Origin: Clostridia bacterium
GTDB lineage: Bacteria > Bacillota > Clostridia > Oscillospirales > Acutalibacteraceae
Length of the DNA stretch: 27,743 nucleotides
Reading direction: 5' to 3'
Assembly: GCA_024689165.1 (NCBI GenBank)
Contig: JAILDS010000032.1
Location: forward strand, 1 to 27,743
The translations under genes were made by a program, and so were the position numbers. Below are positions 1 through 5,915 of the stretch, piece by piece (the first letter of the stretch is position 1; each line of letters begins with the position of its first letter). The notes beneath the pieces are model-generated. The model was given only the letters and a program-made list of their open reading frames with translations, was not told where the DNA came from and made no database searches.

Positions 1-301
1 CGTCGTCCCTCGCCGTATCCGACGGGACTCCGAGTTTCTCGAAAATATCCGTCAGGAGCTTGTGGCGTTCATAAATGCGCTGAGCGACTTCGAGCCCCGA
101 GTCTGTCAGCGTCAGGGACCGGTCGCTGTCTTCATCCATGACAAGATAGCCGTTCTCGCGCAGCCTCTTCATCGCGACGCTTACGGAAGGACGCGTCACG
201 CCGAGATACGAAGCGACGTCCACGGAGCGCACGGTCCCGTGTTTTTCTTTAAGTATGAGTATAGCCTCAAGGTAATCTTCAGCGGATTCATGAAGCTCCA
301 T
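1..301 (-). CDS. DtxR/MntR-family metal-dependent transcriptional regulator (3' end beyond window)
   Basis: The visible 100 residues begin MELHESAEDYLEAILILK, the typical opening of DtxR/IdeR/MntR regulators. A winged helix-turn-helix follows (roughly residues 22-50, including SVDVASYLGVTRPSVSVAMK), then the wing (NGYLVMDEDSDRSLTLTD) and the start of the dimerisation helix (RIYERHKLLTDIF). These proteins bind DNA when loaded with Mn(II) or Fe(II) and control metal uptake or efflux. The rest of the dimerisation and metal domain is cut off by the window edge, so the metal cannot be told. The ATG at 301 follows GGGAGG at 7 nt. A palindrome resembling a DtxR box overlaps the -10 of its promoter, suggesting autoregulation. 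The CDF metal transporter lies immediately upstream on the same strand. Confidence 0.93.
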   Translation of the reverse strand, partial: MELHESAEDYLEAILILKEKHGTVRSVDVASYLGVTRPSVSVAMKRLRENGYLVMDEDSDRSLTLTDSGLEVAQRIYERHKLLTDIFEKLGVPSDTARDD

Positions 302-339
302 AAACGCCTCCCAATTATATGACAAATGCCGCGATACAG

Positions 340-352
340 GTTAGATTCTAAC
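340..352. promoter_or_regulatory. Putative DtxR-type operator
   Basis: GTTAGATTCTAAC is an inverted repeat (GTTAG-ATT-CTAAC) lying across the -10 box of the regulator promoter. With its flanks (CAGGTTAGATTCTAACAAAT) it resembles the DtxR/IdeR consensus (TTAGGTTAGCCTAACCTAA, from memory). The position suggests metal-dependent autorepression; this is inference. Confidence 0.55.
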
Positions 353-373
353 AAATCGGGGCGGTTTTGTCAA
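345..373 (-). promoter_or_regulatory. Promoter of the DtxR-family regulator
   Basis: On the minus strand a perfect TTGACA (368-373), a 17-bp spacer and TAGAAT (345-350) lie about 45 bp upstream of the regulator ATG. It therefore does not need to be transcribed with the CDF gene. Confidence 0.75.
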
Positions 374-394
374 CCTGCAGGGGATCTTCCGCGG

Positions 395-1519
395 TCAGTC
401 GCTGATATCCAGGTCCTTCGTCAAGCGTACGGAGTAGTCCGGGTAAGCTTCGCGGATCTCTTTTTCGATCTCGGAATACAGCGCTTCTCTGTCTTTGACC
501 GAGAAGTCAAGGACCACGTCGAAAGACATGCTTTTGTTTTTTTCGTCGGCATAAAAGCCGTGGAACTGAAGCACGCCCTCGTGCGACATCACCCGTGCGC
601 GGACGTCTTCGCGCAGGCGGCAGGCTTCGGCGTCCGATGAGTTGACCGAATAAACGCCGACGGCAGCGACGATAACGCCTGTTTCCTGATAGACGGAATT
701 CTGTATGCGCCTTGTCAAAGCGTCGATCTCTCTCGCCGTCATGGCATCGTCGAGCTCTACGTGGACGCTCGCGATATAGGTTTCAGGTCCGAAATTGTTC
801 AGGAACAGGTCATACACCCCGTGCACCTCGGGGAAAGCGGATATTGCGGCCTTTATCGGCGCCGTAAGCTCGCTCCCGGCGCGGGTACCGAGCATTTCAT
901 TGACCGCCTCATATATCATCCCGATCCCGGATCTGATTATGTACAATCCGATGACGGCGCCGACCCACGCTTCTATACTGACGTGCCAGATCATATGGAT
1001 CGCGGCGGACAACAGCACTGAGGTCGAGAGGACAGCGTCGTTGAGTGCGTCCGCCCCGGAGGCTGTAAGAGAGCCGGAGTTGACCGCCTTGCCCTTGCTT
1101 TTTGTGTAAAGACCGAGAACGACCTTTACCGCGACGGCGATGCCGAGAACGACGAGCGAGACCGCGGAATAATCGACCGATACCGGCGTGATTATCTTTT
1201 TGACGGAATCGATCACGGTAGTGATGCCGGCGTAAAGAACTATGGCCGAGACTATCAGCGCGCTCATGTACTCGATCCGCCCGTGGCCCATGGGGTGCTG
1301 TTTGTCGGGGGCTTTGCCTGCGAGCTTAGCGCCGGCTATAGTGATTATGCTCGAAAGCGCGTCGGACAGGTTGTTGACCGCGTCGGCTATCACCGCCACG
1401 GAATTTGCCGCAAGACCTATCGCAGCCTTCGACGCTGCGAGAGCCAGGTTCGCGCCGATGCCTATCGCGCCAGTCCTGAGTATGGTTTTTTCACGTTCGT
1501 TCCGAACTGTCTTTGACAT
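395..1519 (-). CDS. Cation diffusion facilitator (CDF) metal exporter, probably Mn(II)
   Basis: A 374-residue integral membrane antiporter of the CDF family, which exports divalent metal in exchange for protons. About six membrane segments occupy residues 15-205, and a cytoplasmic C-terminal domain follows. Site residues in TM2 are N49xxxD53 (VNNLSD) and in TM5 D157xxxD161 (DALND). The family signature HPMGHGRIEY is at 75-84. As I recall, Asn-Asp/Asp-Asp site A is typical of manganese CDFs such as MntE, whereas zinc CDFs use His. The C-terminal part is longer than usual and may hold two ferredoxin-like modules. I chose the ATG at 1519 because GGGGGCG lies 7 nt upstream; an open extension to 1654 runs through a terminator and is not credible. 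It lies beside a DtxR/MntR regulator, which fits metal homeostasis. Confidence 0.92.
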   Translation of the reverse strand: MSKTVRNEREKTILRTGAIGIGANLALAASKAAIGLAANSVAVIADAVNNLSDALSSIITIAGAKLAGKAPDKQHPMGHGRIEYMSALIVSAIVLYAGITTVIDSVKKIITPVSVDYSAVSLVVLGIAVAVKVVLGLYTKSKGKAVNSGSLTASGADALNDAVLSTSVLLSAAIHMIWHVSIEAWVGAVIGLYIIRSGIGMIYEAVNEMLGTRAGSELTAPIKAAISAFPEVHGVYDLFLNNFGPETYIASVHVELDDAMTAREIDALTRRIQNSVYQETGVIVAAVGVYSVNSSDAEACRLREDVRARVMSHEGVLQFHGFYADEKNKSMSFDVVLDFSVKDREALYSEIEKEIREAYPDYSVRLTKDLDISD

Positions 1520-1574
1520 TGCGACGCCCCCGTTCATATGATCTGTGAATGAAGACCTGCTGTTGACCCGTGTT

Positions 1575-1610
1575 AAAAAAATGACACCGGCGTCGTGAGA
1601 CGCGGCGTCA
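1575..1610 (-). terminator. Rho-independent terminator of the small-peptide cluster
   Basis: On the minus strand an imperfect GC-rich stem (outer arms TGACGCCG and CGGTGTCA, inner CGTC and GACG, loop TCAC) is followed at once by seven T. It lies between the last peptide gene and the CDF gene, so the exporter should have its own promoter, which I could not identify with confidence. Confidence 0.75.
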
Positions 1611-1624
1611 CCTGTTTGTAAAGA

Positions 1625-1654
1625 TTGACCGCCGGAACAATTACCGGCGGTCAA
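1625..1654 (-). terminator. Hairpin after peptide gene D
   Basis: A perfect 11-bp stem (TTGACCGCCGG / CCGGCGGTCAA) with an 8-nt loop starts 12 bp after the stop of the last peptide gene and is followed by TCTTT. The T-run is weak, so it may act as an mRNA 3' stabiliser or partial terminator ahead of the stronger one downstream. Confidence 0.5.
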
Positions 1655-1666
1655 AATAACCGTTAA

Positions 1667-1813
1667 TTATTCAGCGGCGATGTCAGCGATCGAGGCCTCG
1701 ATATCAGCAACAGCCTTGGAACCATCCTTGGTGAGACCAAGAAGCTTCGCGATAACAGCGATGATAGCCTTGATGAAATCTACAAGAGCCTGGAAATTGA
1801 AAGTAGAGTTCAT
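1667..1813 (-). CDS. Small amphipathic peptide D (48 aa), unknown function
   Basis: A 48-residue peptide with no family I recognise. It starts MNSTFNFQ and has a hydrophobic/basic helix (VDFIKAIIAVIAKLLGL, residues 11-27) and an alternating acidic/Ala/Ile C-terminal half. Net charge is about -2, there are no cysteines, and no signal peptide is evident. AGGAGG lies 8 nt before the ATG, so translation should be efficient. The NFQ start followed by the helix matches peptide A of the same cluster, indicating paralogy. It is last in the tandem, 65 bp after peptide C, with a 6-bp hairpin (1843-1859) between them and two hairpins after it. The run of A near 1800 should be re-read, because one base more or less there would break the frame. 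It could be secreted, membrane-active or an intracellular membrane peptide; I cannot decide. Confidence 0.72.
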   Translation of the reverse strand: MNSTFNFQALVDFIKAIIAVIAKLLGLTKDGSKAVADIEASIADIAAE

Positions 1814-1878
1814 TACGTACGCCTCCTTTCTTCGAAAAATGGGACGCTAACGGAGCGTCGTTGTCGGTCGAATAAGAA

Positions 1879-1998
1879 TTATTCGAACCACTTGGACTCT
1901 ACGTCGATGGACTTATTCTCAAGGAAGGTATTGAGAGCCTTGAAGAAATCCTTGAGGACGGCGACGATCTTGTCGATGATAGCCTGAAGCTGCTCCAT
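1879..1998 (-). CDS. Small amphipathic peptide C (39 aa), unknown function
   Basis: The shortest member of the tandem. Residues 3-27 form one long amphipathic helix (IIDKIVAVLKDFFKALNTFL), followed by a polar acidic tail ending KWFE. Seven acidic and five lysine residues give net charge about -2. There is no leader, no double-glycine site and no cysteine. AAAGGTGG ends 9 nt before the ATG. It has its own promoter (2053-2081) after a 180-bp gap from peptide B, so it and peptide D form a second transcription unit. The i, i+3/i+4 spacing of I, V, L and F is the same as in peptides A, B, D and E. Coding status rests on the ribosome site, promoter and family resemblance. Confidence 0.78.
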   Translation of the reverse strand: MEQLQAIIDKIVAVLKDFFKALNTFLENKSIDVESKWFE

Positions 1999-2052
1999 TA
2001 AAGTGCACCACCTTTCTCTTGAAAGTACAGTTAAGTGACCTCAACTGTCGTT

Positions 2053-2081
2053 ATACTATCACGGTGTTTTTGAAAAAGCAA
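2053..2081 (-). promoter_or_regulatory. Promoter of peptide genes C and D
   Basis: On the minus strand TTGCTT (2076-2081), a 17-bp spacer and TAGTAT (2053-2058) lie about 55 bp upstream of peptide C. The string AAGCCTTGC followed 16 bp later by TGATAG also occurs, with identical spacing, in the promoter of peptide A. Confidence 0.68.
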
Positions 2082-2149
2082 GGCTTCTGAAAAGAATTTC
2101 GGAATGATTCAGAAAAAAAACAAATTTCCGTCACATTCCGCCCGCCGTC

Positions 2150-2183
2150 AAAAAAACCGCCGATAACCTTGATTATTTGTCGG
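2150..2183 (-). terminator. Possible weak terminator after peptide gene B
   Basis: On the minus strand a bulged stem (CCGA and ATAA against TTAT and CGG) overlaps the end of peptide gene B and is followed by seven T. The stem is weak; the call rests mainly on the T-run and on the separate promoter downstream. Confidence 0.35.
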
Positions 2184-2313
2184 GGAAAACGACGATATTG
2201 ATCTGCGCCAGAAGATCTCTCATGGTCTCAAGGAGCTTTCTGAAAAAGTCGATGATCGAGGAAAGATCGATGCCGCCGAGGGTCTTGCTGACCTGGCTCA
2301 TAGCTTCGTCCAT
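2173..2313 (-). CDS. Small amphipathic peptide B (46 aa), unknown function
   Basis: A 46-residue peptide: a polar Ser/Gly-containing N-terminus (MDEAMSQVSKTLGG), a central amphipathic helix (SSIIDFFRKLLETMRDLLAQI, about residues 18-38, rich in D, R, K, L and F), and a short hydrophobic end (NIVVFPDK). Net charge is about -2 and there are no cysteines. The ribosome site AGGAGG lies 8 nt before the ATG. It starts 17 bp after peptide A ends, so the two are almost certainly co-transcribed. There is no detectable leader, membrane anchor or known domain. The evidence that it is a gene is the ideal ribosome site, clean frame and resemblance to its neighbours. Confidence 0.78.
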   Translation of the reverse strand: MDEAMSQVSKTLGGIDLSSIIDFFRKLLETMRDLLAQINIVVFPDK

Positions 2314-2330
2314 TGTGACAGCCTCCTGTA

Positions 2331-2504
2331 TCAGAATATGTCCGAGGGATCCATGTCCTCGTCCTTGATTATGCCCAGCGCGTTGAGAATGCTCTTTATG
2401 AGCTTAACGATATCGGTAAATATTTTAACGACCGTCTCAAGCGGGAGCTGGAAATTTGCCTTGCCGTCAAAGAATACAGCAAAATCCTCAGGGAATACTT
2501 CCAT
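2331..2504 (-). CDS. Small amphipathic peptide A (57 aa), unknown function
   Basis: First gene of the tandem. An N-terminal segment (MEVFPEDFAVFFDGKANFQL) precedes an amphipathic helix (LETVVKIFTDIVKLIKSILN, residues 22-41), then GII and an acidic tail (KDEDMDPSDIF). Net charge is about -6. The core IVKLIKSIL resembles the IIKVIKSLI core of staphylococcal PSM-alpha peptides, but over so short a stretch this shows only similar physical character. The ATG at 2504 is preceded by GGAGGTG at 9 nt; an in-frame GTG at 2516 overlaps that ribosome site and is rejected. A promoter lies 37-65 bp upstream. The NFQ motif before the helix is shared with peptide D. Confidence 0.8.
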   Translation of the reverse strand: MEVFPEDFAVFFDGKANFQLPLETVVKIFTDIVKLIKSILNALGIIKDEDMDPSDIF

Positions 2505-2540
2505 TGTACTTTTCACCTCCGACGCATTTCTGTCGGTAGC

Positions 2541-2569
2541 AATCTATCATATTTTTTTCGGCTTTGCAA
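2541..2569 (-). promoter_or_regulatory. Promoter of peptide genes A and B
   Basis: On the minus strand TTGCAA (2564-2569), 17 bp and TAGATT (2541-2546). The motif AAGCCTTGC (2566-2574), then 16 bp, then TGATAG (2544-2549) is repeated exactly in spacing at the promoter of peptide C. A T-rich tract lies upstream. This may indicate common regulation of the two peptide units. Confidence 0.65.
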
Positions 2570-2624
2570 GGCTTTTTTTAAATTAATCCTTTTTCGTTCG
2601 TTCGTTTTAAAGACTTTGACACAA

Positions 2625-3647
2625 TTATGCCATATTTTCGGTTTTTGCCAGTCTGAGCCCTCTATTATGCTCAAAAAGAATATACGCGGCGCCGCGGACA
2701 GTGTCGTAAATCACGTCGCTGTAGCCGCCCGAGGCGCTGACGGAAAGGGTCTCGAGCACGTTCCCGTCGGGTCCGAGCCTCTTGAGCGTCAGGTCCCTGC
2801 GCTCTGTTTCGCTGTCGCAGTTGGAAAACAGAAGGCCGTTCCCCGCGCGGCACATCCCGGCGCAGCATACCGGATCCCTCAGGTCGGTTTCGCGGCAGGC
2901 GGACCAGGTCAGCCCGCCGTCCCCGGAGAAAGAGACGAAGCGCCTCCGGCTCTCGTTTTCATTCCTGATGCTGATCATCAGCCCTTCGCCCGTCTCGCCC
3001 AGGCAGCACTCGCTGGGGTCTTTTATGCCCCCGGTGTCGATCGGAGGGGACAGGTCCCAAGTTACGCCGCCGTCGTCGCTGTAAAGACAGGCGATGCGCG
3101 ACGGGTGGTGTGAAAAAAAGTCGAGCGGGTCCGAGGCGAACCAGACCGGCGCGATCAGTCTGCCCGAATCAAGCGCCGTCCCGTGGCCCGGCCCCGTAGC
3201 GATGACCGACCAGAACACGCCGGCAAGACCTTTTTCGACGGCGTATGTGATCTCCCGCGGTTCGCCGAAGCTGATCCCGCCGTCTTCCGACGCGCGGCAG
3301 AAAACGCGCTTATAGTTTTCACAATATAAAAAGACGACGCGCCTTCCCGAAACGAACAGAACGGGGTTGCCCACGGCGTTTCGCCCTGTCCCGTCGGCTA
3401 TCGTCAGCCTTTCCCCGACAGTACCGCCGGGGAATACGCGTCTGAGCCCCACCGCGGCGGCGGACCAGTCGGAGTCCGAAAGACGGCATTCGTAACAGCA
3501 CAGGACAGTGCCGTCCGGCAGGACGTTCACGCAGGGGATCCTGTAACGCGGGAAACAGCCGCTTTCAAGGACCGCTGAAGCCTCGCCGCTGTTTTTAGGG
3601 TAAGGCCGGACCGGCGATTCGACATCGATTAACCCGGAAAGACGCAT
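2625..3647 (-). CDS. Sialidase-like (BNR/Asp-box, GH33-type) protein without signal peptide
   Basis: A 340-residue six-bladed beta-propeller of the exo-alpha-sialidase type. The arginine motif YRIP is at 35-38. Asp boxes are at 120-127 (SEDGGISF), 190-197 (SDDGGVTW) and 241-248 (SGDGGLTW). The strand GPGHGTALDSGRLIAPVWF (152-170) and the glutamate context PSECCLGETGEGLMISIRN (211-229) match known sialidases, as does the late GYSDVIYD tyrosine motif. There is no signal peptide, transmembrane segment or sorting signal, so it appears cytoplasmic, unusual for enzymes that trim host glycans. It could act on imported sialosides or have another glycosidic substrate. It starts 4 bp after the DUF1846 stop, so the two are co-transcribed. 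The ribosome site is weak (AGGG), consistent with coupling. Confidence 0.82.
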   Translation of the reverse strand: MRLSGLIDVESPVRPYPKNSGEASAVLESGCFPRYRIPCVNVLPDGTVLCCYECRLSDSDWSAAAVGLRRVFPGGTVGERLTIADGTGRNAVGNPVLFVSGRRVVFLYCENYKRVFCRASEDGGISFGEPREITYAVEKGLAGVFWSVIATGPGHGTALDSGRLIAPVWFASDPLDFFSHHPSRIACLYSDDGGVTWDLSPPIDTGGIKDPSECCLGETGEGLMISIRNENESRRRFVSFSGDGGLTWSACRETDLRDPVCCAGMCRAGNGLLFSNCDSETERRDLTLKRLGPDGNVLETLSVSASGGYSDVIYDTVRGAAYILFEHNRGLRLAKTENMA

Positions 3648-3651
3648 AAGA

Positions 3652-5148
3652 TCAGGCCCTGAAAAGCTTTTTGCGTTCGTGCTTCGCTTCGCAGGTGAGA
3701 TTTATGCCGAGGTTCCTGAGAGTTGAGCTGTCCTGCGAGGCGAGGATGACCGTCGAGTGCGCCTCGGAGCCTTCGAGCCCTCCGATCGCGTCGAGAGCCT
3801 TAGCTGCGTTTGCGTCCCTTGACGCGCTGAGGGTCAGGGCTATGAGCACCTCCTGAGTATGGAGCAGCGGGCTGCTGTGCCCCAAGATCTCTGTTTTGAG
3901 CCTGCCGATCGGTTCAAGCACGTCGGGGCTTATCAGAGTGACTTCGTCCGGGATCCCGGCGAGCGTTTTGAGAGAGTTGAGAAGGGCGGCGGAGGCGGAG
4001 CCGAGCAGAGGCGAGGTCTTGCCGCAGACGAGCCGTCCGTCAGGCAGCTCGATGCAGAAAGCCGGTCTCCCGCCGGTCGCTTCGCTTTTGTCGAGAGCCG
4101 CCTTCACGCAGGGCCTCGCGGTCTCAAGGTCGATGCCTGCCTGGGTTATGAGGGCGGAAAGTTTCGTGATAACGCCGGCGTTCCTGATACCGCTGTGGCT
4201 GTCGCACTGCGCGGCGTACCAGCGGCGGACGATCTCCTGATTGCCCGCTTCGCGGCATACCGCGTCGTCCGAGATGCAGTAGCCCGCCATGTTGACTCCC
4301 ATGTCGGTTGGGGATTTGTACGGGCTTTCGCCGTAGATCCGCTCGAACATAGTGTTGAGTACCGGGAAAGCCTCGACGTCGCGGTTGTAATTGACGGTGG
4401 TCTCGCCGTACGCCTCAAGGTGGTACGGGTCGATCATGTTCACGTCGCTAAGATCGGCGGTCGCCGCCTCGTATGCGAGGTTGACCGGGTGCTTCAAAGG
4501 CAGGTTCCAGATAGGGAATGTTTCGAACTTCGCGTAACCGGCCTTTATGCCGCGCTTGTTCTCGTGCCAGAGCTGCGACAGGCAGGTCGCCAGCTTGCCG
4601 CTGCCGGGGCCCGGCGCGGTGACGACCACAAGAGGGCGCTTCGTTTCGATGTAGTCGTTTTTTTCGAAGCCGTCGGCGGAAAAGATCATACCGAGGTCGT
4701 AGGGATAGCCTTCAATCGGATAGTGCAGATAGCTTGCTATGCCCGCCTCGGAGAGACGTGAGCGGAACTTGACGGCGCCCGGCTGGCCGGCGAAGCGCGT
4801 GATGACAACCGAACCGACGTAAAGCCCGACCGAGGTGAAAGAGTCGATCAGACGCAGGACGTCGGCGTCGTAGGTGATCCCGAGGTCGCGGCGTATCTTC
4901 GTTTCCACGTCGTCGGCGCTGATGACGAGCACGATCTCCGCCTTGTCGGCGAGGCTGAGCAGCATCTTCATCTTGCTGTCCGGCTCGAAGCCGGGCAGCA
5001 CGCGGGAGGCGTGATAGTCGTCGAACAGCTTGCCGCCGAACTCAAGATAAAGCTTTCCGCCGAAGCGGTCTATCCTTTCGGCGATCTTTTCGGATTGTAT
5101 CCTGGCGTATTTGTCGCAGTCAAAACCCGTCTTTCCCATATATTTCAT
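3652..5148 (-). CDS. DUF1846 family protein
   Basis: A 498-residue protein matching the Firmicute DUF1846 family in length and in its opening (FDCDKYARIQSEKIAERIDR, with LYLEFGGKLFDDYHASRVLPGF soon after). A P-loop-like stretch TAPGPGSGKLATCLSQ near residue 182 suggests nucleotide binding in the N-terminal half. The C-terminal half (about 330-498) has the alternating beta/alpha character of a hydrolase or ligase fold. The biochemical role of the family is, to my knowledge, unsettled. The ATG at 5148 has GAGG 9 nt upstream. A terminator separates it from the ferredoxin gene upstream. It is followed by the sialidase with a 4-bp gap, so the pair may share a task, but nothing in the sequence shows what. 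Confidence 0.88.
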   Translation of the reverse strand: MKYMGKTGFDCDKYARIQSEKIAERIDRFGGKLYLEFGGKLFDDYHASRVLPGFEPDSKMKMLLSLADKAEIVLVISADDVETKIRRDLGITYDADVLRLIDSFTSVGLYVGSVVITRFAGQPGAVKFRSRLSEAGIASYLHYPIEGYPYDLGMIFSADGFEKNDYIETKRPLVVVTAPGPGSGKLATCLSQLWHENKRGIKAGYAKFETFPIWNLPLKHPVNLAYEAATADLSDVNMIDPYHLEAYGETTVNYNRDVEAFPVLNTMFERIYGESPYKSPTDMGVNMAGYCISDDAVCREAGNQEIVRRWYAAQCDSHSGIRNAGVITKLSALITQAGIDLETARPCVKAALDKSEATGGRPAFCIELPDGRLVCGKTSPLLGSASAALLNSLKTLAGIPDEVTLISPDVLEPIGRLKTEILGHSSPLLHTQEVLIALTLSASRDANAAKALDAIGGLEGSEAHSTVILASQDSSTLRNLGINLTCEAKHERKKLFRA

Positions 5149-5169
5149 TCAGGAATACCTCAATAATAA

Positions 5170-5201
5170 TAAAAAACGCGGGCGGTCGGAAAAGCCGCCC
5201 G
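5170..5201 (-). terminator. Terminator of the ferredoxin gene
   Basis: On the minus strand a 7-bp GC stem (CGGGCGG / CCGCCCG, 9-nt loop) is followed by GCG and six T. It lies 25 bp after the ferredoxin stop codon. Confidence 0.7.
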
Positions 5202-5225
5202 GCAGATTAACAGAGAACGGAAAAA

Positions 5226-5396
5226 TCACTCCGCCGAAGGGGCAGACACGGGGCATACTTCGGCGCAGTTGCCGCAGTCGATGCATACGGAAGCGTCGAT
5301 AACGAACTTGCTGTCGCCCTCGGAGATAGCTTCAACGGGGCAGTCGGCAGCACAGGCGCCGCAGGAAATGCAATCGTCACTGATCTTGTAAGCCAT
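5226..5396 (-). CDS. 2[4Fe-4S] ferredoxin, 56 aa
   Basis: A clostridial-type small electron carrier with two CxxCxxCxxxCP clusters: CISCGACAADCP (residues 9-20) and CIDCGNCAEVCP (about 38-49). At 56 residues it has the length of classical clostridial ferredoxins. It accepts low-potential electrons from enzymes such as pyruvate or 2-oxoacid:ferredoxin oxidoreductases, one of which is encoded at 25108-27664. The ATG at 5396 follows AGAAGGAGG at 8 nt. It has its own promoter and terminator, so it is monocistronic, as expected for an abundant protein. Confidence 0.96.
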   Translation of the reverse strand: MAYKISDDCISCGACAADCPVEAISEGDSKFVIDASVCIDCGNCAEVCPVSAPSAE

Positions 5397-5432
5397 AATC
5401 CAAACCTCCTTCTGATGGATTGATTTGATTAT

Positions 5433-5460
5433 ATTATAACGCGCCTGTGTGAAAATGCAA
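5433..5460 (-). promoter_or_regulatory. Promoter of the ferredoxin gene
   Basis: On the minus strand TTGCAT (5455-5460), a 16-bp spacer and a perfect TATAAT (5433-5438). A gapped inverted repeat TGAAAAT (5450-5456) / ATTTTCA (5466-5472) flanks the -35 box. Confidence 0.7.
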
Positions 5461-5504
5461 GAGCCATTTTCATGATCCGGCAGGGAATTTTTTTAAAAAA
5501 AGTG

Positions 5505-5533
5505 TTGACAAAGAGGCTCTTCGGGGTTATAAT
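5505..5533 (+). promoter_or_regulatory. Promoter of tRNA-Ala
   Basis: Consensus boxes TTGACA (5505-5510) and TATAAT (5528-5533) with an ideal 17-bp spacer end 12 bp before the mature tRNA. This is the strongest promoter in the window. Confidence 0.9.
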
Positions 5534-5545
5534 GCCCTATGCCTT

Positions 5546-5621
<76 letters not shown>

Positions 5622-5622
5622 G

Positions 5623-5656
5623 GCAAAAGGCACTTGCTTAAGCAAGTGCCTTTTGC
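5623..5656 (+). terminator. Terminator after tRNA-Ala (long perfect palindrome)
   Basis: A perfect 15-bp stem (GCAAAAGGCACTTGC / GCAAGTGCCTTTTGC) with loop TTAA starts one base after the tRNA CCA end. The 3' arm contains TTTT. Being symmetric, it could work in either direction. Confidence 0.75.
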
Positions 5657-5657
5657 A

Positions 5658-5852
5658 ATGATATCCGTTCCTTTCGGAACGGGTGATTTACCTTCGGTAT
5701 GATATCCTTTTGGATTTCTCGCCGCAGGCGAGCTATCCAAAAAGGGTGATATACGCTTCGCGTATGAAGGAACGGATATCATATTGCGACGCAGGAGCAA
5801 TACATCATACGGCGCAAGCCGTATATCATATCGCGTGGCGATATATCATTTT
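5658..5852. repeat. Multi-hairpin repeat element beside tRNA-Ala
   Basis: This stretch is a chain of short palindromes, most joined by GATAT/ATATCAT-like linkers. A 16-bp perfect inverted repeat brackets the first part (ATGATATCCGTTCCTT at 5658-5673 and its complement at 5767-5782). Smaller stems are CCGTTCC/GGAACGG (5665-5682), TACC/GGTA, CTCGCC/GGCGAG nested in a CCTTTT-type stem, ATACGC/GCGTAT, ATTGC/GCAAT, ATACGGC/GCCGTAT and ATATCGC/GCGATAT. No frame in it looks coding. I recall similar hairpin chains next to tRNAs in gut Firmicutes, so it is probably a dispersed non-coding repeat, possibly a non-autonomous mobile element. Confidence 0.75.
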
Positions 5853-5915
5853 AAACTTCAAGAGTTCAAATCCGTCTGTCGGCTGAAGGATTCCGATAAA
5901 GCTCTTTAAGCGTCA
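5853..5915. other. tRNA-3'-end-like remnant and spacer
   Basis: The hairpin element is followed by TTCAAGAGTTCAAATCC and a CGTCTGTCGGCTGA end. GTTCAAATC matches the T-loop consensus of a tRNA, but the flanking bases do not pair as a T stem. It may be a decayed tRNA tail carried with the repeat. No gene is seen before the stop codon at 5916. Confidence 0.3.

Noticed and set aside
1520..1654. N-terminal extension of the CDF transporter
   Set aside because: The extension reads through a strong terminator and hairpin, and the internal ATG at 1519 has a good ribosome site and the expected family start.
1667..2504. Classical bacteriocin or lantibiotic precursors
   Set aside because: No double-glycine leader, no Cys/Ser/Thr-rich core, no modification, immunity or ABC exporter genes nearby, and the peptides are anionic; a leaderless or modulin-like type remains possible but unproven.
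3859..4761. A 300-codon plus-strand frame inside the DUF1846 gene
   Set aside because: No ribosome site, no motif, Arg/Gly/Val-rich composition typical of antisense reading; the minus strand matches a known family over its full length.
5658..5852. Possible CRISPR array
   Set aside because: The repeated elements are palindromes of differing sequence with linkers rather than identical direct repeats with unique spacers, and no cas gene is present.
5853..5885. A second tRNA gene after the hairpin element
   Set aside because: Only a T-loop-like string is present; the T stem does not pair and there is no acceptor, D or anticodon arm.
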